Source of the DNA: Polyangium sp. y55x31
GTDB lineage: Bacteria > Myxococcota_A > Polyangia > Polyangiales > Polyangiaceae
Direction: 5' to 3'
DNA: 64,000 nucleotides
Assembly (NCBI RefSeq): GCF_029946505.1
Contig: NZ_JARZHG010000028.1
Span: forward strand, 62,001 to 126,000
Shown: one piece after another, positions 29,987 to 38,167 of the stretch
Layout: each line of letters opens with the position of its first letter
Position numbering within the stretch: position 1 is the stretch's first letter
The notes under the pieces: model-generated
What the model was told of the DNA's origin: nothing
Seen by the model: only the letters and a program-made list of their open reading frames with translations
The model's database searches: none
Position numbers and translations under genes: made by a program

Positions 29987-30756
29987 GGGGCGCAAGAGAC
30001 CACCTCCTCCCGGACGCGCCGCGCCTCGCTCGTCGCGGGGTCCTCTTGCTCGGCGAACGACCACGGCAGGATCGCGAGCTTGATCGCGAGCGCGAGCGGC
30101 CGGAAGAGCTGCGCCGTCGCCGGCGCCACGTGCACCTTCGAGAACAAGAGCACGGCGAACATCTGCCCGCTCGGCAGCACGCCCCCGCAGCCGATGACCG
30201 AGCGGATCCCGTGACGCTCCACGAAGCTCGCCTTCGCCGGCACGTAGGGGCTCTCTGCGGCGTGCTCCACGTGGAACACGTCGTACGTCCGCTCCGCGAG
30301 CTCCGTGAACCGCGCGGGCTTGAGCACCGAGCTCGTCGCGATCCCGAGCTGCGCGCAGAGCCGCGCCATCATCGGCATGCGCGCGATCGCCTCCTCGCTC
30401 GGCAGCGGAATCGCGAGGTGCGCGGCCGACGCCGTCGGATCGTTCCAGGCCGGCTCGTCGCCTGCGCTCGCCAGCAATTGCATGCACGTCGTGTCCGGCG
30501 CGAGCGCGGCTCCAGCGGCCATCCGCAGCGCGAATCTCCGCTGCTCTGCCGGCAGCGCGTCGAATCGTTGGGTCTCGAAGAATCTCACGAGCGCGCACGA
30601 GCGCGCGCCCGCCTGTGGGCACGCGAGGTTCTCGTAAAGCGCGCGAACGACCCGCCCGGCCGTGTCTTCCATGCTCCGGGCGCCCTCTCCGAGGCCGCGC
30701 AGCATTGCGCCGGCGCTGATCATGTCGTCGAGCGAGAACGTCGAAAGGTCGTGCAT
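29983..30756 (-). CDS. Unrecognised sensor-like protein coupled to PAS-STAS gene
   Basis: A 257-residue soluble protein. The start at ATG 30756 is set by a strong GGGGGGAGG eight bases before it. The first half is helical (MEDTAGRVVRALYENL), with CALVRFFETQRFDALP; the second half resembles a GAF-type fold (FVERHGIRSVIGCGGVLPSGQMFAVLLFSKV). Its GTGA overlap with the PAS-STAS gene predicts that both act together, for example as an input module of a stressosome-like complex. I do not recognise a named family with confidence. Confidence 0.8.
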   Translation of the reverse strand: MHDLSTFSLDDMISAGAMLRGLGEGARSMEDTAGRVVRALYENLACPQAGARSCALVRFFETQRFDALPAEQRRFALRMAAGAALAPDTTCMQLLASAGDEPAWNDPTASAAHLAIPLPSEEAIARMPMMARLCAQLGIATSSVLKPARFTELAERTYDVFHVEHAAESPYVPAKASFVERHGIRSVIGCGGVLPSGQMFAVLLFSKVHVAPATAQLFRPLALAIKLAILPWSFAEQEDPATSEARRVREEVVSCAP

Positions 30757-30876
30757 CGAAACCTCCCCCCGGAGTCTCCGCACTCGTCGCGTATCGTTCG
30801 TCCGTGAAAATCCTGCTATCGCGCGGACAAAAAGCGACATGTCGAGATTGATTCGAACACCAACGGAGGACAACGA

Positions 30877-30972
30877 GTGAAGGCCACGGTTCGTGGCTCC
30901 GGCGAGGGCGCGCATGGCCTGCGTGCTTTCCCGACGGCGATCGGCGTTTCTCCCGATCCGCGCCGTTCGTGA
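30877..30972 (+). CDS. Possible 31-codon ORF with strong RBS
   Basis: GTG at 30877 lies six bases after GGAGGA and opens a 31-residue frame (VKATVRGSGEGAHGLRAFPT and onward) in the 278-base gap between divergent genes. The product is basic and Gly-rich with no recognisable domain. It may be chance, a leader peptide or part of a dispersed intergenic repeat. Nothing else supports it. Confidence 0.2.
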   Translation: MKATVRGSGEGAHGLRAFPTAIGVSPDPRRS

Positions 30973-31034
30973 CGCAAAGCGGGCTCCAAATTCCCCGTTC
31001 GCCATGCTTTCATCCCGCCTCGAACGGAGGATTC

Positions 31035-32930
31035 ATGGCCCACGCCCGCGACGCTTTTTTTGCCTGCATGTTCGCCTCGACCGTGGCGCTCGCCGCGTGT
31101 GGAGACGAAGGCGGATCCACAGCCACGTCGAGCTCGAGCAGCGGCACGGCGGGCGCAGGAGGACAAGGCGGCATTGGCGGCGTCGGCGGCAGCGCTGGCG
31201 CGGGCGGCGTCGGAGGCGAAGGCGGCGCGGGCGGCAGCGGCGGTGTCGGAGGCGCTGGCGGTAGCGGTGGTGCTGGCGGTAGCGGTGGCGCAGGCGGTAG
31301 CGGCGGCGTCGGCGGCAACGGTGGCGCAGGCGGTAGCGGCGGTGTCGGCGGCATGGGTGGCACCGGCGGCATGGGCGGCGCGGGAAATGGCGGCGCCGGT
31401 GGCCAAGGCGGTGCCTCCTTCGTTTGCGGCAACGACGTCATCGAGCCGGGCGAGACCTGCGACGACGGCAACGCCATGCCGGCCGATGGTTGCTCCTCCC
31501 AATGTCTCCTCGAGCCCGGCACCATCTGCGGCGACGCCGTCGATCTGCTCGCCAAGGGCCAAAAGCAGGGCGATACGCTCGTCTATGCCGGCACCACGAT
31601 GGGCTCGCCCGTCGTCGGGTTCGGCACGCCGACCTGCTCGGCCGGCGGCACCATGGCGCCTTCCATCGTGCACCGTTACATCACGGGCGCGTCGCCCTCG
31701 CGCGTCACCTTCGAGACCACCGACATCGGCGGCGCGCTCGCCGATACCGTCGCCTGGGCTTACCTCGACTGCCTCGACACCAGCGCCGAGCACGCTTGCG
31801 ACGACGACAGCGGCGACGGCCCCCTCGCGCGCCTCGAAACCGCGGTCTTGCCGCCCGAGACGCCCGTTTTCCTCGTCGTCTCCGGTTATGCGGCGGCGAA
31901 CGTCGGCCCCTACGAGCTCCGCGTCACCGAGCAGCCTTTCGCCCTCGCCGCAGCCTCGGGCACCTGCGGCATGCCCTCTGCCATCGGCGGGGGCAACCAA
32001 GCCGGCACCACGCTCGACACGGACGGCGCCGTCCTCTCCGCGAGCTGCACCGGCGGCGGCCCCGAGGCCGTTTATGCGCTCACGCTCCCCGGCCCGGCGG
32101 ATCTCTCGGTCCGCGTCGCGCCCTCCTCGCCCCTCTTCGACGTCGGCGTCTACCTGCTCGACGCTTGCTCCATGAATGCGAGCGAACTCGCCTGCGCCGA
32201 CACCCAGCTCGGCGGCCATCCCGAGTCGTTTGACCTGACGAACCTCGCGGCCGGCACGTATTACGTCGTCGTCGACGGCTTCAGCGCCATGGATTTCGGC
32301 GCGTATGGCCTCGAAGCCGTGGTCCGCCCCGTCCTCGCCCCGGGCCTCGCCTGCGATCCGTCTGGAAAGACAAACCGCTGCGACACCGGCGCCGCCTGCG
32401 TCGATCTCGGCATGGGCCCGAAATGCGCCATGGTGACGAGCCTCCTCGTGCAGGACTTTTCCACCGGCTTCGAGCCGTTCGTCGTCGTCGACGCCGGCAG
32501 CGACGGCAAGGGCTTCTACCGCTGTGATCCGCTCCTCGGCTGCCCCCAGGACAACACCACGGGCAGCGCCTCGGGCGGCGCGTACATGCTCGTCAAGGAC
32601 GAGAGCAACGTCGCGCTCGACGGCGAGATCCTCGCGACGCCGACCCTCGACGCGGGCCCCTTCACGCGCGTCTTCCTCGAATTCGATCACGCCTTCGACC
32701 ACTGGACCTCGGCCACGGACCGCGCCAGCGTCGAAATCTCCGTCATGGGCACGGTCAGCCCCGTCGCCACGTACACGCTCGACGCCTCGGGCCACGTCCG
32801 CCTCGACCTCTCGGCGCTCGTCGCGGGCAAGCCCTTCGTCGTCCGCTTCCATTACGACGACCAGACGGCCGGGGGAGACGCCTTGGCCGAGGAATGGCGA
32901 ATCGACGACGTCCGCGTTTACGGATTGTGA
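31035..32930 (+). CDS. Gly-rich-repeat lipoprotein with DUF4215 Cys module
   Basis: A 631-residue cell-surface lipoprotein. Signal and lipobox end at Cys (TVALAACGD). About 95 residues of GGxGG repeats follow as a flexible stalk, then a DUF4215-type motif (CGNDVIEPGETCDDGN, CSSQC), then beta-rich domains resembling bacterial pre-peptidase C-terminal (PPC) folds, each with a YYVVVDGFSA-like strand, and a final jelly-roll-like domain. ATG 31035 follows GGAGG at eight bases. Role probably in surface binding; no catalytic motif seen. Confidence 0.85.
   Translation: MAHARDAFFACMFASTVALAACGDEGGSTATSSSSSGTAGAGGQGGIGGVGGSAGAGGVGGEGGAGGSGGVGGAGGSGGAGGSGGAGGSGGVGGNGGAGGSGGVGGMGGTGGMGGAGNGGAGGQGGASFVCGNDVIEPGETCDDGNAMPADGCSSQCLLEPGTICGDAVDLLAKGQKQGDTLVYAGTTMGSPVVGFGTPTCSAGGTMAPSIVHRYITGASPSRVTFETTDIGGALADTVAWAYLDCLDTSAEHACDDDSGDGPLARLETAVLPPETPVFLVVSGYAAANVGPYELRVTEQPFALAAASGTCGMPSAIGGGNQAGTTLDTDGAVLSASCTGGGPEAVYALTLPGPADLSVRVAPSSPLFDVGVYLLDACSMNASELACADTQLGGHPESFDLTNLAAGTYYVVVDGFSAMDFGAYGLEAVVRPVLAPGLACDPSGKTNRCDTGAACVDLGMGPKCAMVTSLLVQDFSTGFEPFVVVDAGSDGKGFYRCDPLLGCPQDNTTGSASGGAYMLVKDESNVALDGEILATPTLDAGPFTRVFLEFDHAFDHWTSATDRASVEISVMGTVSPVATYTLDASGHVRLDLSALVAGKPFVVRFHYDDQTAGGDALAEEWRIDDVRVYGL
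31152..31413 (+). repeat. Gly-rich codon repeats
   Basis: Imperfect 9- to 18-base repeats built on GGCGGTAGCGGCG and GGCGCAGGCGG units encode GGSGGAGG/GGVGG. Such tracts change length easily by slippage, so stalk length may vary between strains. Confidence 0.85.
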
Positions 32931-33050
32931 CGCTCGCGCCCGACGCACCGCACAATCACGCGCGGTCTTGCGCGACGGTGGACGGCGCTATCCAGGGGGA
33001 GTATGCAGCGGGGCGAAACGTCCCGTTGCGTGACGGGGAGGAGGATTCTC

Positions 33051-33668
33051 ATGAAGGTCTACGGTCATCCGGCGAGCACGTGTACGCGCAAGGTTCTTTG
33101 TGCTCTGGCAGAGAAGGGCGTGAATTACGAGTTCGTGCTCGTCGACATCATGAAGGGCGAGCAGAAGAGCCCCGAGCACCTCGCCCGTCAGCCCTTCGGC
33201 GTCGTGCCCGTCCTCGAGGACGACGGCTTCGTGCTCTACGAGTCGCGCGCGATCCTGCGTTACCTCAACGCGAAGCTCGGCGGCCTCGCGCCGACGGACG
33301 CGAAGGACCTCGGGATCATGGAGCAGTGGATCAGCGTCGAGCAGTCGTACTTCAGCCCGCCCGCAATGAAGGCGATCCTCGAGATCTTCTTCTCGCCGAT
33401 GAAGGGCACGACGCCGGATCAGGACGTCGTGGCGAAGGGCAAGGCGGACGCGGCGAAGGCCCTCGACGTGCTCGAGCGCGCGCTCGTCGGCAAGGAGTTC
33501 ATCGCGGGTTCGTTCTCGATCGCGGAGATCACCTACGCGCCGTACTTCCAGTACCTCTTCGACACGGGCCTCGGCGACATCGTCAAGGAGCGCCCGAACG
33601 TCGCGGCGTGGTGGAACCGCATCAGCGAGCGCCCGTCCTGGCAGAAGGCGATCGGCAAGGCCCGCTGA
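33051..33668 (+). CDS. Glutathione S-transferase family protein
   Basis: A 205-residue GST. The N-terminal thioredoxin fold has MKVYGHPASTCTRKVLCALAEKG, with Ser/Cys near the catalytic position, the cis-Pro segment FGVVPVLEDDGFVLYESRAILRYL, and a helical C-terminal domain with the N-capping motif FSIAEITYAPY. It is closest to the phi/theta-like bacterial and plant classes. Start at ATG 33051 behind GGGAGGAGG. A terminator follows directly, so it is a single-gene unit for detoxification or stress. Confidence 0.93.
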   Translation: MKVYGHPASTCTRKVLCALAEKGVNYEFVLVDIMKGEQKSPEHLARQPFGVVPVLEDDGFVLYESRAILRYLNAKLGGLAPTDAKDLGIMEQWISVEQSYFSPPAMKAILEIFFSPMKGTTPDQDVVAKGKADAAKALDVLERALVGKEFIAGSFSIAEITYAPYFQYLFDTGLGDIVKERPNVAAWWNRISERPSWQKAIGKAR

Positions 33669-33690
33669 GCATTCTCTCGCGCCGGTGAAC

Positions 33691-33735
33691 GAGGGCGCGT
33701 CTCCCTGCGCGGACGACGCGCCCTCCCCATTTTCA
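33691..33735 (+). terminator. Terminator after the GST gene
   Basis: Perfect 11-bp stem GAGGGCGCGTC (33691-33701) and GACGCGCCCTC (33715-33725) with a 13-base loop, followed by CCCATTTTCAT. Confidence 0.75.
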
Positions 33736-33755
33736 TCCCGAGGAACCAGATCCTG

Positions 33756-34559
33756 ATGAGATTCGATGCACGTGGCATGGCGCCCCTCCTGGGCGTCCTC
33801 GTCTCCGGCTGCGCGATGCTGGGCGGACAGCCCGAGGCGCCGGAGCAGCAGACGCCGGAGCAGCAGGAGGCGCAGATCCGCGCCCAGTACGGCGACCAGA
33901 TGCTGGAGGACGTCAAGGCCCTCCAGGCGCTCGGCAAAGGCCCGCAGACGTCCGGCGTGGCGAGCTGCCTCAAGATGTACGGGCAGGCCGTCGACATGGA
34001 AAAACGCGCGCAAGGGGACGCGAACCCGGAGCGCCTCGAGAGCGGCGTGGCCCAGCAATACCGCGCCTGCGCGAGTCATTGCGGCGAATCCCACCTCCCG
34101 ATCGGGACGGCCGACGCCGCGCGCCCCATCGCCGCGCGCTACGAGGCCATTTGCAAGGAGAAGTCCGGCAAGATGGACTCGGTCGGTCACATCGAACGCT
34201 TCCACGCCGCCATGGACAAGCTCCCGACGACCGTCGGCGCCTTGAACATCCGCCAGGTGATGAGCGAGGCGCGCGGCGCGCTCGAGCAGGCCAAGGAGGG
34301 CGCCGGGGAATCGGCGTTCCTGGCCGAGCAGCAAGAATTCGATGCGGCCGAGGCGAAGCACAAGGACGCCGTGCAGAAGGCCTCCGCCTTCCTGCAGCGG
34401 CCCGACGTGAAAGAGCTCGAGGACCGCAGGAGGACGTTGATGGCGCAGATCGCCGATTACGAGCGCATGGGCATGAAGGCCCAGGCCGAGAAGGCCAAGG
34501 GCGACCTGCGCGGCGTCGAGGCGAAGTGGTCCTTCCTGGTGAAGGAAGCGGGCCTGTAG
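33756..34559 (+). CDS. Coiled-coil lipoprotein, unknown function
   Basis: A 267-residue predicted lipoprotein (LLGVLVSGCAML, Cys19) with a Gln/Glu/Pro stretch and then mostly helices. Residues about 160-265 are strongly heptad-like (AEAKHKDAVQKASAFL, KELEDRRRTLMAQIADYERM), suggesting a coiled coil. Two paired cysteine regions (SCLKMYGQ, CASHCGES) occur near residues 68-112. No family is recognised. It converges with the parvulin gene, 16 bases apart. Confidence 0.75.
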   Translation: MRFDARGMAPLLGVLVSGCAMLGGQPEAPEQQTPEQQEAQIRAQYGDQMLEDVKALQALGKGPQTSGVASCLKMYGQAVDMEKRAQGDANPERLESGVAQQYRACASHCGESHLPIGTADAARPIAARYEAICKEKSGKMDSVGHIERFHAAMDKLPTTVGALNIRQVMSEARGALEQAKEGAGESAFLAEQQEFDAAEAKHKDAVQKASAFLQRPDVKELEDRRRTLMAQIADYERMGMKAQAEKAKGDLRGVEAKWSFLVKEAGL

Positions 34560-34575
34560 CAGGCCCTCCCGAGGT

Positions 34576-35124
34576 TCACTCCGTCCGGACGATCAGGTGG
34601 AACCCGAATTCGGTCTCCACGATATCGCTCATCTGGTTGACGGATAACTCGAACGCCGCGTCCGCGAACGGCTTGACGACCTGGGAACGCTCGATGGCCC
34701 CCACGGAGCCGCTGCGCGTCGCCGCCCCCGGCTCCTCGCTGTACTCCTTCACCACCTCGTCGAAATCCGCGCCCTCGCGCAGCTTGTCGCGCGCCTCCAT
34801 CGCCCGCAGGCACGCCTCCTCGCGCGTGCGCTTCAGGGACGCGTCGGCGTTCTTCGACCCGGCGTACTTCACCAGGATGTGCTTGACGGTCACCTTCGGC
34901 GGCTCGCCGCTGAACTTCGCGCGCTGCGCGTTTGCCGTAGCAATACATAACGCGACCTTCTCCGCGTCCGGCCCGGCCGGCGCCGCTTCGGGCTTCGGCG
35001 CCTCGACGACCTTCTCGGGCGCCTTCTCCGCGGGCGTCACGGGCTCCGGGGCTGCGCCGCCACACGCCACGAAGAGCGTCGCGGCGAGGAGCGACACGAA
35101 ACCGCCTTTGCTTGCCTTCATCAT
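34576..35124 (-). CDS. Parvulin-type peptidyl-prolyl isomerase lipoprotein
   Basis: A 182-residue lipoprotein (ATLFVACGG) with a rotamase domain at about residues 78-182: VTVKHILVKYAG, ADFDEVVKEYSEEPGAATRSGSVG, then VNQMSDIVETEFGFHLI, the SurA/PrsA/PpiC pattern. It should assist folding of exported proteins. ATG 35124 reads ATGATGA, overlapping the previous stop by four bases. Last gene of a packed four-gene run whose other members are a large membrane protein, a PHP phosphoesterase and a lipoprotein. Confidence 0.92.
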   Translation of the reverse strand: MMKASKGGFVSLLAATLFVACGGAAPEPVTPAEKAPEKVVEAPKPEAAPAGPDAEKVALCIATANAQRAKFSGEPPKVTVKHILVKYAGSKNADASLKRTREEACLRAMEARDKLREGADFDEVVKEYSEEPGAATRSGSVGAIERSQVVKPFADAAFELSVNQMSDIVETEFGFHLIVRTE

Positions 35125-37304
35125 CCCTCTTCTCCTTCCTTGTCCTTCGGCGCCTCGACGTTCGCCGCCTTCGCCTCGGCCGGCGGCGGCGCCGCCGCGC
35201 GGTCGATCCGCTCGCGCAGCCGCCGATATCCGTCCTTCATGCGCCCTCGATGCGCGCTCACCACGATCGCCAGACCCACGAGCCAGAGCACCGCGATCGG
35301 CGCGACAGCCGTGTCCGTCACGTACACGAGCATCGGCCGGAATGGCCGATCCTTCGTCACGAGCTCGCGGCTCGCGCTCATCGAATGCCGATAATCCGGC
35401 AGCGGCAGCGGCACCGGCGTCACGCCCTCCAGCACCCCGCCGCCTTTGTCTACCCACCCATTGCCCGCTCGATCCTCGTCGAGTTTTCCGCCGCCCAGCG
35501 TCGACGCCGGCGCGGCGGCCCGCTGCGGCGGCGGCTCGTAGCTGATGTCCGACGATTTCACCGGCGACCGCGAGCTCATGGCCGCGAGGCCGATGAGCCC
35601 CACGAGCCCGAGCCCGCCGATGAGCACGACCGTCGCCGCCGCCCGCGCCGCTCCCTTCGCGAACACGCCCACGAGCCAGATGAGCCCCCAGAGCCCGAGC
35701 GCGATGAGCGAAAGAATGAACCCCGGCTCCCACAGGAACCAGAGCGACGCGAGCACGATTCCCCCGAGAATGCGCAGCGTCCGCAATCGCGACGGGCTCG
35801 TCCCCTGCCCCGGCCGCACCGCGGCCCACCCGGCCGCGAAGCCGATGCCCGACACCAGGAGATCACTGCCCTCCACCGCCCATTTCGGCCGATCTCCGCC
35901 GAGCAGCGCCAGCGGGAACACCCCCGCGGGCAATCCCACGGTCAGATGCACGCGGCTCGCCGTCAATGCATACGACGGCATCGGCACCGTCACCGTCCCG
36001 AAGAGCGGCTTCAGCCCCGTCTGCGAGAGCGATTGCACCTGCACCGTCTGGCTGCCCGTCCGGAGCGGCACCAGGATCTCCTCCGCATCCGCACCCTGCC
36101 GCATGATCCGCTCGGCCTTGCCCGACGTCGACAGGAAGATCGGCCGGCCCGAGGGCGCATACGCGAGGTAATCAACGCCGTTGTTCTCGTAGTTCACGTG
36201 ATCCTGCGAGACCACGTCTCCACGCGCCGTCACCACCACCGTCCGCTGATGCGATTGCACCACCGCCGCGAGCGCATCGACGGCCGCGAGCGGCGTCACG
36301 GTCGCCTCCATCTTCTGGCCTTTTTGCATCAGAAACAGCCGCGACGTCGATTGCGACCGCGGAATGGGCGACTCCGCCGAGTCCACCTGCCGCGCGTCCC
36401 CGGTCACGGCCACGCGATGCTCCGGATCACTCTCGATGAGCCACCACTCGTAACCCGAGCGCGCGTCCGGCGCCATCGCCGCGAGCTTCGCGAGCGTGCC
36501 CGTGATCGTCATCTCCGCCGTCCGCCCCGACGTCGGCAGGACGAGCTCATTTCCCTCGACGCGGAACCCCGTCGCGCCCGTCACGTCGAGCACCTTCTCG
36601 TCGAGCGTGAGCGGCAATCGCACGACCCCGAGGTCCGTCCCCGAGCGCATCACGAGCCGATATTCGAAGCTGATCTCCCGCCCCACCCGCACCGCGCGCG
36701 AGAGCTGAAACACCGTGGGCCCGGCCTCGGCCGCCTTGTCCTGCCGATTTAGGTGGATCGTCGTCCCCACGATTCCGGACAAACGCGCTCCTTCGACCAC
36801 CGCGCCCGACGCGAGATCCGCCTCCAGCGTGTTCAAGGGCCCGGGGATTTGAAGCGTCAAATCACTCCCGAGCGTCATCTTTCCTTTGAGCACGAACCGT
36901 TTCGCGGCCGTGTGCAGGAAGTACCGATCGCCCTCGAACCCGATCGCCGCTTCCTTGTCGTTCTCCGTGACCGCTTCGAGCCGCACCTCTTTTGGTGGCC
37001 CGAACAGCGGCACGTCGACGGCCCCGTCCGCGAGCACCCGGCCCACGAGCTCGAATTCGAGCGGCCCCTCCCCGACCCGACCCGAGAGCTTCAGCCGTTC
37101 GAGCGTGTAACACCGCGCCGCGCACGAAGTCCCCTTGCCGCGGTCGGCGATCCATTTCGACAGCGCATCGAGCTCGCCCGCCCATCCGCCCGGGGTCGGC
37201 GCGGTCTGGATCGGACCCGGCGCCGCCGGCGGATCGGCCGCGAGCGCCGCGCCCGGCGCGAGCATCAGCGCCGCTGACAGGAGCCCGAGCGAGCGCCGCT
37301 TCAA
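35121..37304 (-). CDS. Large exported membrane protein, unknown function
   Basis: About 727 residues. A TTG at 37304 is chosen as the start because it begins a signal peptide (LKRRSLGLLSAALMLAPGAALA) and overlaps the upstream stop (TTGA); longer extensions are Arg-rich. About 470 mostly beta-strand residues follow, with one Cys pair (CAARC). The C-terminal third has four or so helices (LGGIVLASLWFLW, LIALGLWGLIWLVGVF, VVLIGGLGLVGLIGLAAM, VAPIAVLWLVGLAIVV) and a charged tail. No known domain. Coupled to a parvulin gene, which may serve its folding. Confidence 0.78.
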   Translation of the reverse strand: MKRRSLGLLSAALMLAPGAALAADPPAAPGPIQTAPTPGGWAGELDALSKWIADRGKGTSCAARCYTLERLKLSGRVGEGPLEFELVGRVLADGAVDVPLFGPPKEVRLEAVTENDKEAAIGFEGDRYFLHTAAKRFVLKGKMTLGSDLTLQIPGPLNTLEADLASGAVVEGARLSGIVGTTIHLNRQDKAAEAGPTVFQLSRAVRVGREISFEYRLVMRSGTDLGVVRLPLTLDEKVLDVTGATGFRVEGNELVLPTSGRTAEMTITGTLAKLAAMAPDARSGYEWWLIESDPEHRVAVTGDARQVDSAESPIPRSQSTSRLFLMQKGQKMEATVTPLAAVDALAAVVQSHQRTVVVTARGDVVSQDHVNYENNGVDYLAYAPSGRPIFLSTSGKAERIMRQGADAEEILVPLRTGSQTVQVQSLSQTGLKPLFGTVTVPMPSYALTASRVHLTVGLPAGVFPLALLGGDRPKWAVEGSDLLVSGIGFAAGWAAVRPGQGTSPSRLRTLRILGGIVLASLWFLWEPGFILSLIALGLWGLIWLVGVFAKGAARAAATVVLIGGLGLVGLIGLAAMSSRSPVKSSDISYEPPPQRAAAPASTLGGGKLDEDRAGNGWVDKGGGVLEGVTPVPLPLPDYRHSMSASRELVTKDRPFRPMLVYVTDTAVAPIAVLWLVGLAIVVSAHRGRMKDGYRRLRERIDRAAAPPPAEAKAANVEAPKDKEGEEG

Positions 37305-38167
37305 GCCGAGAGAATCGCCTCGATCGGCAGCGCTCGCCCCAGGATCCGCTCGATCGTCGCGACCGGCGTCCCCGCGGCGGGCCTCACGTACCGTGCATTC
37401 TGGTGATCGTCCGACGATGCCGTCCAGCATTTTTTGTGCTCCTCCGCGAATGCGCGGAACGACTCGGCCACCTCCGACTTGTGGCGCGACGTGTAAACTT
37501 CGATCCCGCTCGCCCTCCGCAAAACCGCGTGTGTCCGCTCCTTGTCGCGGTACCGGCCCGGGTGGGCCACCACGTCGAGCGCGCCGTCCTGCCGGATGCA
37601 ATCGATCGCCTCCTCCGGCGTCCAGCCGAAGAGCTCTCGATCCTCCTCCCAGAACCGCACGTGATGATCACGGAACGCCGGAAACAGCGTCGTCCGCGAG
37701 GCGACCCGATCCAGCATCGATTGCAGCGCCGGAAAATCGGCCGGCGCGAGCGCCTCGAATGCGCCTTCCGGATCGATCGCGCGCCGCGCCTCCTCCGTGA
37801 TCCCTTCCATCCACGCCAGCACGAACGCCTTCCATTTCGCCTGCACCCGCTCGCCCCGCCGGAACAGCGCCGTCTGCCGGAGGAGCGGCAGCACCGAGAA
37901 GCGCGGCGGAAAATAGGCGAGCACGTGAAACTGCTCGGCCCGGCCCGTCCCGAAATGCAGGAAGGAGGTCACCTCCAGGGCCGGCAAGAACATGAGCCCC
38001 ACGTCCGCCGCCGCCCGCGCGGCGCGCGGCACGGCGGCGAGCACGTCGTGATCCGCCACGGCGATCACACGCATCCCGATCTCGCGACGGAAATCCACGT
38101 ACGCCTCCGGCGTCGCGCGGCCGTCCGAGAACAACGTGTGCCCGTGCAGGTCCGTCGGGAGGAGCAT
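37301..38167 (-). CDS. PHP-domain metal-dependent phosphoesterase
   Basis: A 288-residue cytoplasmic enzyme of the PHP superfamily: DLHGHTLFSDGRATPEAYV (HxH plus the family Asp), VADHD, and the later ALEVTSF with metal-binding Glu. Relatives hydrolyse phosphates in histidine synthesis or nucleotides in tri-metal sites. The ATG at 38167 directly abuts the previous stop (TGA-ATG). Substrate unknown; the neighbours are envelope proteins, which gives no direct hint. Confidence 0.88.
   Translation of the reverse strand: MLLPTDLHGHTLFSDGRATPEAYVDFRREIGMRVIAVADHDVLAAVPRAARAAADVGLMFLPALEVTSFLHFGTGRAEQFHVLAYFPPRFSVLPLLRQTALFRRGERVQAKWKAFVLAWMEGITEEARRAIDPEGAFEALAPADFPALQSMLDRVASRTTLFPAFRDHHVRFWEEDRELFGWTPEEAIDCIRQDGALDVVAHPGRYRDKERTHAVLRRASGIEVYTSRHKSEVAESFRAFAEEHKKCWTASSDDHQNARYVRPAAGTPVATIERILGRALPIEAILSA

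Noticed and set aside
30969-31034. Earlier ATG for the Gly-rich lipoprotein
   Set aside because: The later ATG at 31035 has a strong RBS and begins the signal peptide directly.
31152-31413. CRISPR-like regular repeats
   Set aside because: They are in-frame Gly-rich codon repeats inside a lipoprotein gene with no unique spacers.
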